Below are positions 52,521 to 64,000 of a stretch of DNA of 64,000 nt, piece after piece. The notes under the pieces were generated by a model. It was given only the letters and a program-made list of their open reading frames with translations, was not told the DNA's origin and did no database searches. This DNA is from Chrysomallon squamiferum (lineage: Eukaryota; Mollusca; Gastropoda; Neomphalida; Peltospiridae): assembly GCA_012295275.1 (NCBI GenBank), contig CM022678.1, forward strand, positions 16,246,545 to 16,310,544, in the 5' to 3' direction. A program made the translations under genes and the position numbers. The stretch's first letter is position 1, and each line of letters opens with the position of its first letter.

Positions 52521-54120
52521 CTAAATGAAATGTTTCAAAGACATTAAAACAGTGTGATCAGTGATAAATAAATAGTAACAATAATAAAATTATTAAACAT
52601 GAATTAAACACCCAAATACATCCAAATACAATTTTCAGTCTTAAAGGCCACTGCAAAAAATCTTTGGGTTAAAAACCCATCAGGTGATGTGACAAGAAAT
52701 TACATTAATGATTTACCACCCCATGTTTTAGCTCTTTATATCATTTAGATTGTTATGTGGGTTTGTTTTGTTTTTTACTGAGTAAAGTTTTCTGTTGTTA
52801 ACATCAACAATTACACGTCTAACAAAATTAATTAGTAATAATAAATAAAATAAATAAATTATAAAAAATATCCAACAATTTTAAAGTTTCAAGTGAACTC
52901 TTTTCACCTCAAATATGACAAAAGATAATAATAGTTTTAATACCACATTAAATACGCTTAAGTAAATTGGTAATCGTCAAAATTTATGGTTGGTAAATTA
53001 AAACCGTCAACTGTATCTCAACCTTCGATTTAATATGATTCGCTTGTCACTAAAGACACATCTTTATCCTATATCGCCAAAATGTAAAATAAAATAACGC
53101 TAAGAAATTCTTCTGCCTTCAGCCGATTTAAAGTGTTTTTGTTTAATATTTTACCTCTGCATGGTGACATCATGATGTCTGTAGTTTGAAATACAGAAAC
53201 AAAAATGTACAGCTATGATGTATCGATAGTATAACTGGATTTAAACAAAAAACCACCCAACAACAGACTAAAGCGTTAAGACGATACGGGTGCTTGTACG
53301 TGAATCAACATGTCTGACTGCCCCCAAATTTCGGAAAGGAAATTTTTTTTTTTTTTTTTTTTTTTTAAGAAATTGCCTTAGTTTTTATTTTACAAATGAC
53401 TTTTATTGACACCCAGCTTGTTTTCAATTAATATCTTTTAAAATATCAGTAATTAAACGTGACAGACGAGTTGTTTTTAATTCGATAATTGTAAATTTTA
53501 TATTTAATTGTATGTTAAATTCCAGTGACTTTTTTGACATTCTAGCTCAAAAACGTTCATTCAAAACTAGAAGAAAAAAAAAGAATCAAGATAATTATGT
53601 TAACATTAAGTTACGTTAAATAAGTTAAACAAATGTTAAAAGCTAACTTAAATTACCGTGGATAACTTCCGTATCAAAAGAAATGAAAAACATGTATCTT
53701 CTCAAATCAGACTGCCAAACTCTTATCACAACAATGTTTCAAAGGTTCTCTCCCGTGACCTCCTTATACTTATAGGTAAAAAGCAACAACTGGTTTTGCA
53801 AGCACCCGCTTTCTTGGTAAAGCGTGTGTTTTCCTGTCCCGAGATTTTCCTTCGTTGCTCGATTCCCGAGGATTCGCGGATTCGCGGGTTCGGTCAACGT
53901 CACAAAAAGGAAGAGGCGGGTGTGTGTGTGTTTTCGTGTTTAGTTACAATACGAGCGTCGTCGTAACTTACCCGCTTACTTAGTTCTCAGTAATTTATAA
54001 TAAAATTAGTTGTTTATCACTGAATATGTTCCTCAATTTATTAACTAAATTATTTATAAATACATATAAAAACAAAAATCATTAAAATAATAGTTATCTA
54101 TTGCTAATATTTTTTTTTTT

Positions 54121-56765
54121 TTTTTTTTTTATTAATTGTGAAATGAATATGATTTAATGCAGGTACGCTAACACTTCTGTTTATATTTTCTGTATATAGG
54201 AATGGCAGTGCATAACTTCTATATCGCTTTCGATTCAAGCGCGCTACCGATGTTTATCGTACGAAAAATACAATTTGCAAAAGCGTGGCCAAAATCATAA
54301 TTTGCGGGGTTGTATCATAATCCATCTTTGTAATGAATATATGCAAGCATGCTGAAATGTCACTTGACATTAGATCCTTGAACTGTTTTGATACCTACCA
54401 CTAACTTTATTCGATGGGTTTTCCACAAGAATAATCAATGATCATCTTCAAAACAATGCGCTGGTTAATTAAAATATTAATGACATGACAAGGAGTAAGT
54501 ACGCATGCGCGATTGGCAGAACGTTGGCCGTGAAAAAAATCGTTTCTTGGTATCGTTATTAAGTCAGTCTAAGTCATCAAACACTTATTTAATGATATAT
54601 CATTAACAAATTTGCATTATCTATTCAATAAAGTGTTATTTTTATGAAGGCCTTTATAGAGGTAAACATTGATTTAGGTTGGTTTCATTTGATTGACGAA
54701 AATGAGATAATTCCTGAGTAAGAGTTGCCAAGAATGCTGTAAGGTTTTTATTTTAAATATTGCAGCAGGTTCTATCCAGTAATATTTACTGGTCTGACGA
54801 CAGTGGGCCGTTTCAGATGAATCTGTTATAACTTGCAAAAGAGTGTTTACAATTTCACGAATATCGACAAACGTTTAAAAACAACAAACACGTTTTACAA
54901 TCATGGATTAATTACTGCAGTTTCTTGAAACTGAACACTGAAGAAACAATTAGTCAACTGTGTATCATCAGACACTTTTCAAATGTGATCAATAACAAAA
55001 CTGATAAAACTTTGTACATAACAATGGAACATGAATATGAGACAAATATTAGTAACGACTCACAATGTTAATAACAATATACCTGTACAATAATGCAGGT
55101 ACATAATTCCAACACGATGATGAAACACATTTTTTAGGAGGAAATATTCGTCCAACATGAAAATACATATTGCTACGTCTAGAACTTGTATTTTTTTTAC
55201 AAATCCACTAAACAACTGTAGAACAAATAAGCGATTAAATGTAGCTAACTTACTGAATTACTTAGATGAATACTTAACATTTCAAATGAAAACGTGAAAA
55301 TTTGATAAATAGTAACAATATTGCAACTGTTATATTATTACAAAGATCGTTACAAAATTACAATATTAATAACATTAATAATAGCAGCAAGAACAATAAT
55401 TATATAAAACAATTAATTTTCCTTGTACTTTGTATTATCCCTCCCCCCCAAAAAAAATAAAATAAAATAAAACATAAAAAAAAATAAAATAACATAAAAT
55501 AAAATAAAATAATAAAATGTATTTGTCACTTCAACTTACGGATACCTACTGTGGATTTCTAATGGATCTTTTCAAATAACTTTATGATATATATATTCTC
55601 GTTTTTCAGATTTCTGTATTAATTAAAATGGACTTTTTAGGAAAACAATTTTTACCATCACTTTACCTTACAGTTTTGCAAAAATTAAACCCAATCGTTT
55701 ATGAGTGAATATTCCATGTTATAAATTAAAACAAATGATGACAGTCTTTTGAAGCCACACTTTACAGATTTTAACCATCAGTTTTTTCCTGAATCATAGT
55801 AAAAATGAAGGCATTCATTTATCATTAATAATGTATTACAAATTATGAAAACTGAATTATTTAAAAAAAAAAAAAAGTTTTTTAAAATGTATTTAGAAGT
55901 GTAGAGAGAATATAAAAATACAAATAATGATGTAATGGAGAGAAATATCAACTTTTAAAGTCTGACTATATTCTGATCAATTAAATTTTCTTTAAGGGGA
56001 ATCGATACAATATGAATCAATTTGTTCATCTTTCGTAAAAGATGAAACTAACCGAAGGGGTTGGGTCAAAGAATGTTACAATGAAGTGACAGAAAGAAAC
56101 AATATATAAAGCTGTACTGTAATTCTCAACAATTCCAACTGAACAGAATTCTTGATTCATTGGAATGCTTAACAATACATAAAAGAATTAAAAAAAAAAA
56201 AAAATAAAATTAAAATTAAATTAAAAAAAATAATAATAAATTGATTAAATACCAAATATCTAAACTTATACATCATCACAGAAGTTCAATCTATACATCT
56301 ACTTAAATGAAAACAAATAATAATAATAAAAAAAAAAAACTTTAAATAAATTAAAAAAATAATAATAATATATTTTTTAAATCTTACTTAATGAAATTGA
56401 AACACAAGCCATGTACTTTGTATATACAAGATGAATTTTCTAAATAAATATACTGTAAAAAAAAAAAAAATAATTAATAATATCTATCTCTATTAAGGTC
56501 TATAATTATTTGAAATTAAATTTGAAACCACTTTTAGAAACAGCTTTACTTAAGCTAATTTAATGCAATTTCAGTGAATTTTTTTAATTAAAGGACACTC
56601 GTAAACCAAGTAGTTTTATATAGTCTCTTTCTTCTTCAAATACTCCCCAATATTATTATAACCTGTGTACAACTAAATTATTAATCCTACATACATAGGG
56701 ACAAACTCTGAAACCAGTAATGTTAGGAAGTACATTTACCACGAACAATAAGATGTTTGGACTAC

Positions 56766-56806
<41 letters not shown>

Positions 56807-57054
56807 TAATAATAAAATTTATATGTATTCAAAGAGAACTAATCTTATTTGAGGTTCTACTTCTGAATTTTCTTTACAATATTTCTCTTCTTATTTAAAC
56901 AAAGACACATGTTTCAAAGTATGATTTAAGATTTAATGTGATTATCAGTTTAAAGGTTTTATTGGTTAAGCATTCATCTTTGTTGTTAGTCGACACATTA
57001 CGTAACTATAACTAAACAAAACTTTTAACAAACATTTTTTTTTCATTTGAACTG
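54121..57054. other. AT-rich intergenic DNA
   Basis: Nothing coding is supported in almost 3 kb. It holds A-rich simple sequence (55440-55520 and 56190-56240), an AAT tract (56769-56805) and scattered T- and A-runs. Confidence 0.55.
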
Positions 57055-57160
57055 TCACACAGTGCTGCCCTGTTGATATCCTAAGTCTGAATTGTGGAGG
57101 AAAATATGAATAAAATAAAGGTAAAAGAAAATGAAATTAAAAAGAGGGAAAAAAAGAGCT

Positions 57161-57175
57161 ATGATGATGATGATG

Positions 57176-57229
<54 letters not shown>

Positions 57230-57240
57230 TTAATAATAAT
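57161..57240. repeat. ATG/AAT trinucleotide microsatellite
   Basis: gatgatgatgat passes into about 20 AAT units. A translated ORF across it is purely poly-Ile and not a gene. Confidence 0.9.
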
Positions 57241-57441
57241 ATTCATACTGAGGAGACATAAATAGCATTTCTGCAATGTCCACATTTGAATTCAGCCACT
57301 TTCAAGGTTAAAAGAAAGAGAATGCCGACAGCAATCTCAGTTGCTTTTTTTTATAAGTCCTGTGATTTATTAACTAACGCTTATGGCACTTCTTACTATG
57401 AAATCTGTATAAATAAAAAATCGAGTTCGTCAGAAAGGTCC

Positions 57442-57734
57442 TTATAGTATATCCTCAAAATAATCTGATATGATTTCACTGCTAATGTAGTACGTATTAC
57501 TAGTGCAGTTAATATAGTTTTTAAAACCTCTGAAATGTTTAAAACTGATTTCTGTGTCCTCATCATAGGCTTCTAAACATGAATATTTTTCTGTTAAAAC
57601 TGAACACAATGCTGTTCCCTGAATTAAGTTTCTTTGTGTTTCTCGGAATATTCCAGATAGGTTACTTCCAGTCTTGTCTGCAAATAGCTTAATTTGCTTT
57701 GAACAGTTCACATTAGTTTCAAACTGCACTGAAA
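57442..57734 (-). CDS. Possible terminal exon or small ORF downstream of the DIDO1-like gene
   Basis: On the minus strand accatttcag is followed by an open frame of about 95 residues with balanced composition: QFETNVNCSKQIKLFADKTG, SGIFRETQRNLIQGTALCSV, LEAYDEDTEISFKHFRGF and a stop. Base composition is more gene-like than its flanks. No domain is recognised and no upstream exon could be matched, so it may be an alternative 3' exon, an independent gene fragment or chance. Confidence 0.3.
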
Positions 57735-58291
57735 TGGTATGAAAGAAAAAACCACATGACTGGATCTTTAAGTGTGGCCACAGCTACTCACACGTATCTG
57801 CAGACTCTGCACTAGAGGGATACTTGAGTAAACCTCTGGACAGCTAGAGCAATGACCAGAGCTATACACAAACCACCTGTGTAATCTGATCTAGAAGTGT
57901 CAGTAAACCAGTAGACTGCTGGATCTTGAAATCAGTGACAAGACCTACACACAAACCATCCACAGAAACACATATTTGTAATCCTCAAGGAAACAATGCT
58001 ATGTTTGTGCGCTATTCTGCCACATCTCTATACTTCTTAGTCCTCTTTAAAAATAAAAGTAATTTTTAAAACAGCTAAATATTCGTACTGTCTATGCAAT
58101 AACCATGTCCAGCATATTCATATGTGAATATACATGCACCTGTAATTTCTTAGAAAGAAAGAAAAAAAAAAAAATGTCTAATGCCTGGTCTGTTTTTTTT
58201 TGTTTGTTATGATTTGTTTGAAAATACTATGGTTATGTTTTCACAATGTTAATGAAGTGTAAAGTCCACCATGAAGTCCATAATGAAGTCA
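57735..58291 (-). other. Probable 3' untranslated region of the DIDO1-like gene
   Basis: Sequence after the stop codon, without coding potential, moderately AT-rich with T-runs near 58.19 kb. The exact transcript end is not visible. Confidence 0.4.
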
Positions 58292-61200
58292 TCATCGTCT
58301 GTAATCTCTGTTGTCACGTCTTCGACCGCGGTGAAATCCTTCCCTGTGTCGTGAATCGTCGTAATGATAACCCTGCGCTGCCTCAGGGTCTCTTGGCCCT
58401 CTACGATCGGGTCTCGGACCCCAAGGTCGCCTTTCCCGCCCAAAACCACGGTGCTCGTGTCTTTCTGGTGGTCTCTCTTCACCCATCTCAGGTGGCGGAA
58501 ATCCTTGTTCTTCTTCTAAATTTCTGGGCGGAAAGTCTCTCCGCCTGTATTTATTTGGGCCTCCTCTCTGCCCTCTGTAATTCCACCCACCTCCTCTAGG
58601 GTTCTTCATGCCATGGTAATAACCACCGATAAACTCCTGTTTTTCAAAATAGTCTATTTCATTGGGCGACTGGGTACATTCGGCTTCTGGATGCGTGTCG
58701 AATTTCAGTGACATCAGAGAAGGTGGCTTAGAATCTCTCGACTGGGAAGGTGAACGGACACTTGGACTTTCAGACCTGTAACCGCCAGGACCTCCGAACG
58801 TTCTCGAACGTTTTCCATGGGGTTCATTCGGATGTTCGTGGTCATATGGTCTCTTGTGAGAATAGCCGACATCCGGATTTGGCGATGACTGATGGTACTC
58901 TGCAGGAGGCATCCCTGGTGGGTTCATTCCACGCAGATCGATGTCCTGCTGTCGGAAATCAATATCCGTGTAACCTGGAGCCATTGACTGATTGCCATGC
59001 ATGGACGGCGAAAAGCTGTGCTGTTCACCTTCTCTCATATGCAGTGGTGGTGGTGGTGGTGGTCCATGAGGATGCTCTGGGGGATGCTGCCCTGACATAT
59101 GTTCTGGGGGATAATGTTGAATGTTATGTGCTGCCCAAACAGGAGCAGTAGATGCTGGTGGAACTGCTGGCTGAACGCTGGATACAGGCATGGGACCTCC
59201 CATTGGTGGAGGATTGGGAGGAATGTTCATTCCCCCCATCATGGACGTGTTAGGACCAGTCATGACAGGATGAGGTGGCATCATTGGACTGCTGGACGCA
59301 GCCATAGAAACACTAGACACTGGCATCTGGACAGGAGGCATCATGGGATTGGGCATTCCTGGAGGATACATCCTTTGATCTATATCTGTCTGTCCTGGCC
59401 ACTGAGGTGTCATGTCTGGTCTGTCGGCAGTATCTGGGATTGATGGTTTGGGTGGCACAACAGATATTGCCACAGGAATTCCAGGAAGACTTACAGTCAT
59501 GGGAACACCAGGAATTATAGGTGGCAGAATCCTCTCGTCAACATCTTCAGTACCTGGCTTCTCTTCTGAATTTTTTTTGTCTTATTTTTGTTTTTGTTTC
59601 TATCTTTGCCTTTATCCTTTTTAACCTTCTTTGAACTGATATCCTCTTTCTTTTCTTCAGGTGATCCTGTTTTAGAAGAATCTTTAGGAGTGTCTTCCTT
59701 TGCTTCAGGCATGTCCTTCTTAGACTCCTCTGTAGTTGCTTCTGAAGGTTCGTCTGGTGGTGGTGCGGGAATGCTTTCAACAGAAGCATCAGCAGGGAAT
59801 CCAAGACGAGGTGGAAGCAGGGGTGCTGCAAATGGGGGAGGAGGAGGTGGAGGTATTCCTTGAAATCTTAAAGCTACACCAGGTGGTGGTCTGATTTTTG
59901 TTTCTGGTGTAATGGGGTCATCTACTCCTGGAGGAGGGGGGTTTCCTGGACCCCAGTGAGGTATTCTGATTGGAGGTGGTCGAACCGCTGTTGATGAATA
60001 AGCTTCAGGTGCGGGTGGTCGAACACCTGGTGGACCTACCGAAGTTGGAGAATTAACCATCGGCTGTGGTCCTCGTAAGCGATCATCTTTATCCAGTGGA
60101 AGAGAAGAACTCAGCTTAATGCGTTCATCAATGTCTTCAATAGTCTGTTGTGTGCGCAGATCTACATCTTCTGGAACAGATTTTGTCACGTCGGGAACTT
60201 GGCCTGATCGCATATCAAGATCACTTTTTGAAAGTTCTATCTGCTTATCTTTTGACTTTTTATTCACCTCATCTTTTTTGGAGTCATCTACTGACTTTTC
60301 CTTTGCACTGACAGAACTGTCTCCATCAGTACTGTTCTTGACAAGTTTCATGAACAGGTGAGGACTGCCTGAATAATCATCATCGCTGTCTGTATCGAGG
60401 TAACCCAATCCAGGGATAAGATTCTGTATGTCAGCTTTCTTATCTTTTCTTTCAGGATCACCAAACAGTTTCAATTCATTTTCCTTCTGACTGTTTGATG
60501 CTTTATTTTCATCTGTATTTTCCTCTCTGCTGCCTTGGGAATCTTTTCCTTTGTCGGACACAGCAAAGCGAGCTGGAAGTCTTGGCTTCTGAAGTCTTAC
60601 TGACGATTCTCCCATAACATCTTTCATCAGGGCCTGCAAAGCCAGTGGCATGTCACCAGTTTTCGTTTCAGAGATAGATATAGGAATACTTTTAGCTGAA
60701 GATTCACTTGTTGTGGCCATCTCGTTGTTTTTCACTGTCGCTGTTTCTGATGACTGAATGTTTGCAGAAGATTGTTTAGCATCTGCTTCAACAACATCTG
60801 AACTAGATGTTGTGGCCTCAGTTGTTACTACTTTACTTTCAACAGATTCTTTGGCTTTTTCAGATTTATGTCCAGCGTCTTCTCTAATATGTTTCTTGAC
60901 AATCTCAATTGATTTCTTTGGGCTAGTGCTTCTGAAATGACTTGTGCTAGGTTCTGCACTGTTATTTTTATAAAACCCTACAGGAGTGGTCATTTCAGAA
61001 TGAATAGGCCTATATCTCTCCAACTCTCCAAATTTGGTTGGGTCAGACTTTCCTGCTTTAGGCAGTGAAAAAGAAACAGTTTTTATTTCAGTTGAAGGTT
61101 TTTCCACATCTGACTTGGTCTCTGACTTTTCTTTTTCACCAACTTTCAGTTTATTTTCCACAGAAAATTTTGCTTCTATTCCCAGTGTCTGTTTTATCAG

Positions 61201-61607
61201 GTCCTGTTTCCGTTTCTCTACTCTGTTTGTGAGCTCTGTAAGCAGAACCTTCTGCTCTGTAGCATCTGTCGCACATGCTAGAATAGTCACCATCATTGCA
61301 GTAATCTGTGCTGGATCTGTACTTTTTGCGATCTTGTCGACAATTTCATCAACTTTGATACCGGTTATGGCTTCAGTATCATCCAATTGTTTCAGCTTCT
61401 TTTTTGTTGATGGTGATGACAGTTGCTTCATGCTCTGTGTAACTGTTGATGTTGTCAATGATGATGATGTCCCTGAAGAAACTGAAGTTGATGTAACTGC
61501 AGGTTGTGATGACATTGCTAAGATTTTGTGGTCTCCTGGATCATAAGGTGGATCATCATCATCATCATCATCTTCGACACCACCTCCAGGAGAATATGGC
61601 AATGAAA
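58292..61607 (-). CDS. DIDO1: DIDO1-like last exon, with a one-base frame break
   Basis: The frame enters after tttcag as ISLPYSPGGGVEDDDDDDD and runs to KNKNKTKKIQKR. There the A8 run shifts it to an early stop at 59515-59517. One frame away the text continues as SEEKPGTEDVDERILPPIIP through to the stop at 58292-58294. With one more A the exon would be 1105 codons long including the stop, so the break is a single-base loss. Confidence 0.8.
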
Positions 61608-63850
61608 CTGAAACAGAGATGATTATTATTATTTTTTTTTTTTTAACTGTTTATTTATTGTCAACAGATGAACCACATTCAAACTATGAATTCAATAGAA
61701 TTAAAACATTATTTTTAAAGACAAAATAAAAGGAAGACTATCATGAAAAAATTATTCTTAAGAACAAAATTCCATTGGGCTCAATCACATGAAATATGTT
61801 TGCAATTCATGTAAGATGTTTATGACATAATGGAGATTTCATACTTTTCTGCTATTTGTGTAATAACAAAGACATAAATTAATTAAATGAAAATTACTGA
61901 GTCAAACCAGAAGCTATTTAACAAGTGGTTAATCTAACTGGACTTATTAACCAAAAGCACACATTTCTATAAGATTAATAAAGTAAGGAGAAATTAATTT
62001 TTTATTTATTTTTCACTCACTTGAAAGTCTAGGACTAGCATCTGCAGTCTTTGGATCAGTAAAAGCTTTCACTATAGGGTCTTTGCTGATCGATCCCAGT
62101 TCTGGCGATGATGATGTTGATGATGACGACGATGATGCTTTTAGCTCTTCTAACTTGGTAGGTTTGTACCTTATGACTGCAGGATCAGTGGGTGATGGGA
62201 CACTCTTCCCACGATTGGATCTTGGATCTAGTCTCGGATCTTTTGGTGGTAACACAGAGGTCTGGACTTTGGCTTTTTTAGCTGTTGAAGCTTCTTCTTT
62301 CAGCTTTGGTAAAACACTGGCCTCACTCTGACTAGCTCTCTTCAGCTTCTGACGAATGATAATACCCAATAGCATGTGTGGTCTGTTGTCTTCTAAACCT
62401 GCAACAGAATAATGTATCTCTTCTTTATACAGCTCCAGTTGTCTATTCCCTGACTGTATCAGTTTTAACAATACTTTTTTTTGGTTGTTTTTTTATGACT
62501 GATAATCTATTTTATGATATTTTCAGTTCGCATCAGTTTTAAATGTAACAGTAGCATAGTAATTGTCATAACTGAGTTCAGTGTAGTTGTAATGGTGGAG
62601 GTGACAGCACCAGTTTAGTGGAAGAAGTTGAAATGGTACGGGTTAGTAGCAGTAGCAACTTAGTGTGGTATTAGAAAAGTAAACAAGTTACCAATTTACA
62701 TTGTGTTATAAAATATAATTTATTATTTTTTTTTTTTAATTCTTTAATTTTTATGTCACTTTTCACATATTTAAAGTAGAGTTTTGATAGATTTGACACA
62801 CACACACACATGTATGTCCATATCTTTTTATATTTTAGTTTATTAGTTTACACTGTAAAGCATCACTGAACTTACTTAGTATGGAATGAATACAAAAATA
62901 TACTGGCTAGTGGGTACCAAACAAAGGAAACTACTTAGCACGGAAAAGGTGCTATATAAATATGGCATAATGATAATAATAATAATAACAACAACAGCAG
63001 CAACTACAACAACAACAATAATAATAATTACCTGGCCCATCAAATGGTTTTAGGACTCTGGGAATGTGACCATGTGATGCCAGAGGTACAATATAAAAAT
63101 CTTTAACATGTTTAGGTGCATTTCCGACCACACCACAGCGACCTCTGCTGTTCAGGTACGAATACAGATGAATGTATGCCACTTTCTCATCATCACTCCC
63201 AGGAATAAATCGGATGATACAAATATCCTGAAAATGAAATTTTAAAATACAGAAATTTTTAATAACTGATTATGATGATTAAAAAGAAAACAGAAGTATA
63301 TAAAAAAAAAAAAAATAGAAAACAGAAAAAAAAAAGAAAAAAAGTTTTATAACATCTAAAGTCATTATTTGTTAATAAATATATATATATATATAAAATA
63401 TTTAATTTATTCTGCTTTTTAATGTTTCAGTTGAGAGAAAATTTACATAAATGAATTTCTATTTTGATTTAATATTCTGAAAATGTTAGCAATACTGTAA
63501 TAGTCACAATTATCATTATTAACGGGTATCATCTACATCTTCTATTATTATGTTTTTGTCATTAGATAGCCATTCTTATCTTGGTTGTAAGATCATTTCA
63601 AGATAACAATGATAATAATAATAATAAACAGACTGAGAGAGAGACAGACACACACAGACACACAAACAGAGAGAGAGAGAGAGAGAGAGAACGAGAACTT
63701 AATTTATAAATAAAACTATCTTCAAATAAAAACAGTACTGATTTATTAAAGAGAACTCACCCTCGAACCTCCTTGTCTTATTTTTGCCAAGTAATCCCAC
63801 ATCTGGTCAGGGGCTATGCGTCCACATACAGCAACTGTGTCAGGAAGATT
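58292..63850 (-). CDS. DIDO1: DIDO1/PHF3-like protein, 3' part (SPOC domain to C-terminus)
   Basis: DIDO1 and PHF3 are nuclear proteins whose SPOC domain binds the phosphorylated C-terminal domain of RNA polymerase II. Exons 63761-63850, 63032-63227 and 62021-62398 give SPOC: NLPDTVAVCGRIAPDQMWDY, DICIIRFIPGSDDEKVAYIH, NAPKHVKDFYIVPLASHGHI, KPFDGPG and RPHMLLGIIIRQKLKR. All junctions are in phase (0, 1, 1). The last exon, 58292-61607, encodes about 1100 residues: an acidic start, a Ser/Lys/Glu-rich middle, Pro-rich stretches (IPPPPPPPFAAPLLPPRLGF) and an Arg/Gly/Pro-rich end (GFGRERRPWGPRPDRR, DNRDYRR). One base is missing from a run of eight A (59571-59578), splitting the exon into two frames. 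The PHD and TFIIS-like parts would lie beyond the right edge. PHF3 is the alternative name. Confidence 0.8.
62021..62398 (-). CDS. DIDO1: DIDO1-like exon c: end of SPOC and basic linker
   Basis: LEDNRPHMLLGIIIRQKLKR closes the SPOC domain, followed by a Lys/Ser-rich linker (KDPRLDPRSNRGKSVPSPTD, a poly-Ser run, DASPRLS). It exits in phase 1 at gtgagt, matching the last exon. Confidence 0.85.
63032..63227 (-). CDS. DIDO1: DIDO1-like SPOC exon b
   Basis: DICIIRFIPGSDDEKVAYIH, LYSYLNSRGRCGVVGNAPKH, VKDFYIVPLASHGHIPRVLK and PFDGPG. It is the SPOC core, ending in phase 1 at gtaatt. The intron behind it holds AAC/AAT trinucleotide repeats. Confidence 0.85.
63525..63690 (-). repeat. Copy of the microsatellite-linked repeat, with GA tract
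   Basis: Reverse complement of the unit at 35.7 and 35.9 kb: tctattattatgtttttgtc, agccattcttatcttggttg, then taagatcatttcaagataac. A GA run follows at 63669-63690, in the same relative place as the CT run at 35.58-35.66 kb. It lies in an intron of the DIDO1-like gene. Confidence 0.75.
63761..63850 (-). CDS. DIDO1: DIDO1-like SPOC exon a
   Basis: NLPDTVAVCGRIAPDQMWDY followed by LAKIRQGGSR, exactly 30 codons, phase 0 both sides (ctgttcag before, gtgagt after). It corresponds to the SPOC strand-helix GRISPxxVWDY. Confidence 0.85.
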
Positions 63851-64000
63851 CTGAACAGAACAAAACAAAAATAATTACAATCAAAGAAAGGATTAATAAA
63901 ATAATTAACTAAATAAGCATATGAAATATTATCAAACCAAAGAATCTTTTTTAAATCTGATTAATTTGATTCTTAACCATTTCTTATTGATAGAGATCAT

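Larger units (their letters stand above)
51440..54120 (-). repeat. Tandem gene duplication, copy 2
   Basis: Partner of 48.0-50.69 kb, in the same order and orientation, ending in the same AT-rich tail before a T-run. Divergence is moderate: point changes, small indels and a changed T-run length (53343-53366). Confidence 0.85.

Noticed and set aside
58750-59151. Plus-strand ORFs over the DIDO1-like last exon
   Set aside because: They are antisense shadows of the Pro/Gly-rich minus-strand coding sequence.

Overview
This is a eukaryotic nuclear genomic window. The genes are cut by many GT-AG introns, intergenic DNA is strongly AT-rich, microsatellites are abundant, and relics of LINE and DNA transposons lie throughout. 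The host proteins (a Niemann-Pick C1 homologue and a DIDO1/PHF3-type SPOC-domain protein) are metazoan. The repeat load suggests an invertebrate, perhaps a mollusc, but that last step is inference.

Layout. 0.15-4.4 kb (minus): a decayed DNA-transposon-like unit encoding a DDE-type transposase followed on the same strand by a ubiquitin-specific protease (USP) domain. 6.07-6.86 kb (minus): the last three exons of an unrecognised gene. 7.68-11.26 kb (plus): a broken, 5'-truncated I/Nimb-type LINE with endonuclease, reverse transcriptase, RNase H and a CCHC-like tail. 13.1-24.5 kb: a rearranged block with an inverted repeat (about 15.1-17.25 against 20.08-22.93 kb) inside a direct repeat (about 13.1-14.5 and 22.95-24.5 kb). 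Each inverted arm holds a tiny two-exon proline-rich ORF, giving a tail-to-tail pair. The spacer holds a hAT relic and a LINE ORF1-like fragment.

26.5-46.6 kb (plus): a complete NPC1 homologue. Twenty-two exons assemble into an uninterrupted 1321-residue reading frame. Its introns carry a tRNA-derived SINE-like fragment, a minisatellite that copies a splice donor, a microsatellite-linked repeat, a GC-rich palindromic patch and a decayed minus-strand gene copy. 48.0-54.1 kb (minus): two tandem copies of a gene with a conserved exon and a damaged ankyrin-repeat exon. 58.29-63.85 kb (minus): the 3' half of a DIDO1/PHF3-like gene, with SPOC exons and a long Pro/Gly/Arg-rich terminal exon that is out of frame at an eight-A run. 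No rRNA, CRISPR array or intact tRNA gene was seen.

How the genes work together: NPC1 exports cholesterol from late endosomes and lysosomes, and DIDO1/PHF3 proteins bind the RNA polymerase II C-terminal domain. Nothing here links them functionally. The rest is mainly mobile-element and duplication history.
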